A stretch of DNA of 6,402 nt from Actinomycetales bacterium (GTDB lineage Bacteria > Actinomycetota > Actinomycetes > Actinomycetales > Actinomycetaceae), in NCBI GenBank assembly GCA_012513625.1, contig JAAZBW010000197.1, positions 1-6,402 of the forward strand, written 5' to 3'. The translations under genes and the position numbers were made by a program. Below the pieces are notes generated by a model. That model did no database searches. It had not been told where the DNA came from and saw nothing but the letters and a program-made list of their open reading frames with translations. Positions 5,758 to 6,402 of this stretch are shown here, piece by piece (position 1 is the stretch's first letter; every line of letters starts with the position of its first letter).

Positions 5758-5775
5758 GCGGCCATGCCGGCGTCA

Positions 5776-5781
5776 TAGGCT
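5776..5781 (+). promoter_or_regulatory. Candidate -10 box for the DsbA-like gene
   Basis: TAGGCT fits TANNNT and lies 19 bases after the kinase stop and 69 before the GTG at 5851, which would give a leader of about 60 bases. No convincing -35 is present, since the expected position falls in the end of the kinase gene. The DsbA-like gene may instead, or also, be read through from the kinase gene. Confidence 0.35.
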
Positions 5782-5807
5782 GGGGGCGTTCCAGGTTCAC
5801 CGTCTTT

Positions 5808-5834
5808 CTGGCGCGTGCGAACCGCCCGCGCCGG
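5808..5834 (+). other. Hairpin between the kinase and DsbA-like genes
   Basis: CTGGCGCG (5808-5815) pairs with CGCGCCGG (5827-5834) with one G-U pair and an 11-base loop. It lies 6 bases before the AGGAGG of the next gene and has no T-run after it. It could be a leader structure or a weak terminator for the kinase gene. Confidence 0.35.
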
Positions 5835-5850
5835 ACACCCAGGAGGAATA

Positions 5851-6402
5851 GTGGCACGCGCCGAAGAGACCCCGCGGCTGAGTAAGCAGGAGCGCCGCGA
5901 GCGGGCGCGCGAGGAGGCGCGCCGGATCCGGGAGGAGCAGGCGCGGCGGGAGAAGCGCAACCGCAGGCTGATGATCGGCGGAACGCTCGCGCTGATGGCG
6001 ATCATGGCGGTGGTGGTGACCCTGGTGGTGATCAACTCCGGCAAATCCCCGCTCGAGGGTGTGGCTGCACCCGAGGGTTCCGATGAGCACGGCGGCATCT
6101 CCGCCAGCACCTCCCTCTCGGTGGAGCCGGGAGAGGGCGAGCCCGTGCGGGTGGACGTCTACTCCGATTACACCTGCTCCTGGTGCGAGGTGTTCGAGCA
6201 GCTGCACGCCCAGCAGATAGTGGAACTCTCCGAGTCCGGCCAGGCCGAGTTCTGGATCCACCCGGTGGCCACCCTCGATGGCACGGGAGACTTCTCCGGC
6301 TACTCCGGTCTCGCCGTGAACGCCTCCGCCACGGTGGCGCAGCACGCGCCAGAGCAGTGGTTGGACTTCCACGCGGCACTCTTCACCCCGTACTCGGACG
6401 CG
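5851..6402 (+). CDS. Membrane-anchored DsbA-family thioredoxin-fold protein, 3'-partial
   Basis: The first 184 residues are present and the frame is still open at the right edge. GTG 5851 follows AGGAGG (5841-5846) by 4 bases, the clearest ribosome-binding site in the window. Residues 11-39 are a dense Arg/Glu stretch, probably helical. Residues 42-62 form one membrane helix, with the basic N-terminus inside and the rest outside. After a short linker, the thioredoxin-like domain begins near 97 (VRVDVYSDYTCSWC) with the redox motif CSWC at 109-112, as in actinobacterial DsbA-like proteins. The cis-Pro loop expected further on lies beyond the window. Likely role: thiol oxidation or disulfide exchange in exported proteins. 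The direction of the redox reaction and the substrates cannot be told. It follows the kinase gene on the same strand after 93 bases, so co-transcription is possible. Confidence 0.88.
   Translation, partial: MARAEETPRLSKQERRERAREEARRIREEQARREKRNRRLMIGGTLALMAIMAVVVTLVVINSGKSPLEGVAAPEGSDEHGGISASTSLSVEPGEGEPVRVDVYSDYTCSWCEVFEQLHAQQIVELSESGQAEFWIHPVATLDGTGDFSGYSGLAVNASATVAQHAPEQWLDFHAALFTPYSDA

Noticed and set aside
5166..5885. Plus-strand open frame overlapping the kinase 3' end and the DsbA-like start
   Set aside because: It is out of frame with both supported genes, Gly/Arg/Ala-rich and motif-free, and would override the AGGAGG-GTG start at 5851.

Overview
The window is very GC-rich. Its proteins look like those of a high-GC Gram-positive bacterium (Actinomycetota, most like Micrococcales): a DUF4032 protein, a UgpC/MsiK-type sugar-ABC ATPase, a membrane-anchored Hanks-type Ser/Thr kinase and a membrane-anchored DsbA-like thioredoxin-fold protein. 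Coding density is high and many starts are GTG. Species cannot be named from the sequence. I see no tRNA, rRNA, CRISPR array, transposase, phage gene or att site, so this reads as chromosomal core or near-core DNA.

Layout, left to right. Bases 1-1020 (+): the end of an unrecognised gene with an acidic Gly/Ala/Glu linker and a hydrophobic, probably membrane-associated C-terminus. It converges, with a 20-base gap, on a DUF4032 gene (1041-2285, -) whose N-terminal half keeps the key residues of a kinase-like fold. Upstream of that gene lies a good promoter whose spacing predicts a leaderless GTG-start mRNA. Two hairpins (2370-2427) then separate it from the sugar-ABC ATPase gene (2434-3552, -). 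A 324-base divergent intergenic region (3553-3876) holds a perfect 8-bp-arm inverted repeat (3605-3627), the best operator candidate here. It also holds a short direct repeat and a strong GC hairpin. The Ser/Thr kinase gene (3877-5757, +) follows: kinase domain, disordered linker with repeated Thr-Arg-x-x-Pro motifs and a duplicated Gly/Tyr/Pro block, then about four membrane helices. Last is a DsbA-like gene (5851 to the right edge, +) with a strong Shine-Dalgarno site, cut by the window end.

How they may work together. The ATPase has no permease or binding-protein genes beside it, which fits a shared MsiK-like ATPase that energises several sugar importers encoded elsewhere. The kinase is a cytoplasmic Ser/Thr kinase tethered to the membrane without a recognisable sensor domain, so its signal probably comes through the membrane part or partner proteins. 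The DsbA-like protein would act outside the membrane on thiols. A functional link among sugar uptake, the DUF4032 kinase-like protein and the Ser/Thr kinase is possible but rests only on proximity. I found no strong evidence for a wholly new system. The most original items are the palindromic operator candidate, the leaderless promoter, the Thr-Arg ladder in the kinase linker, and the abrupt change in codon usage inside the kinase gene.
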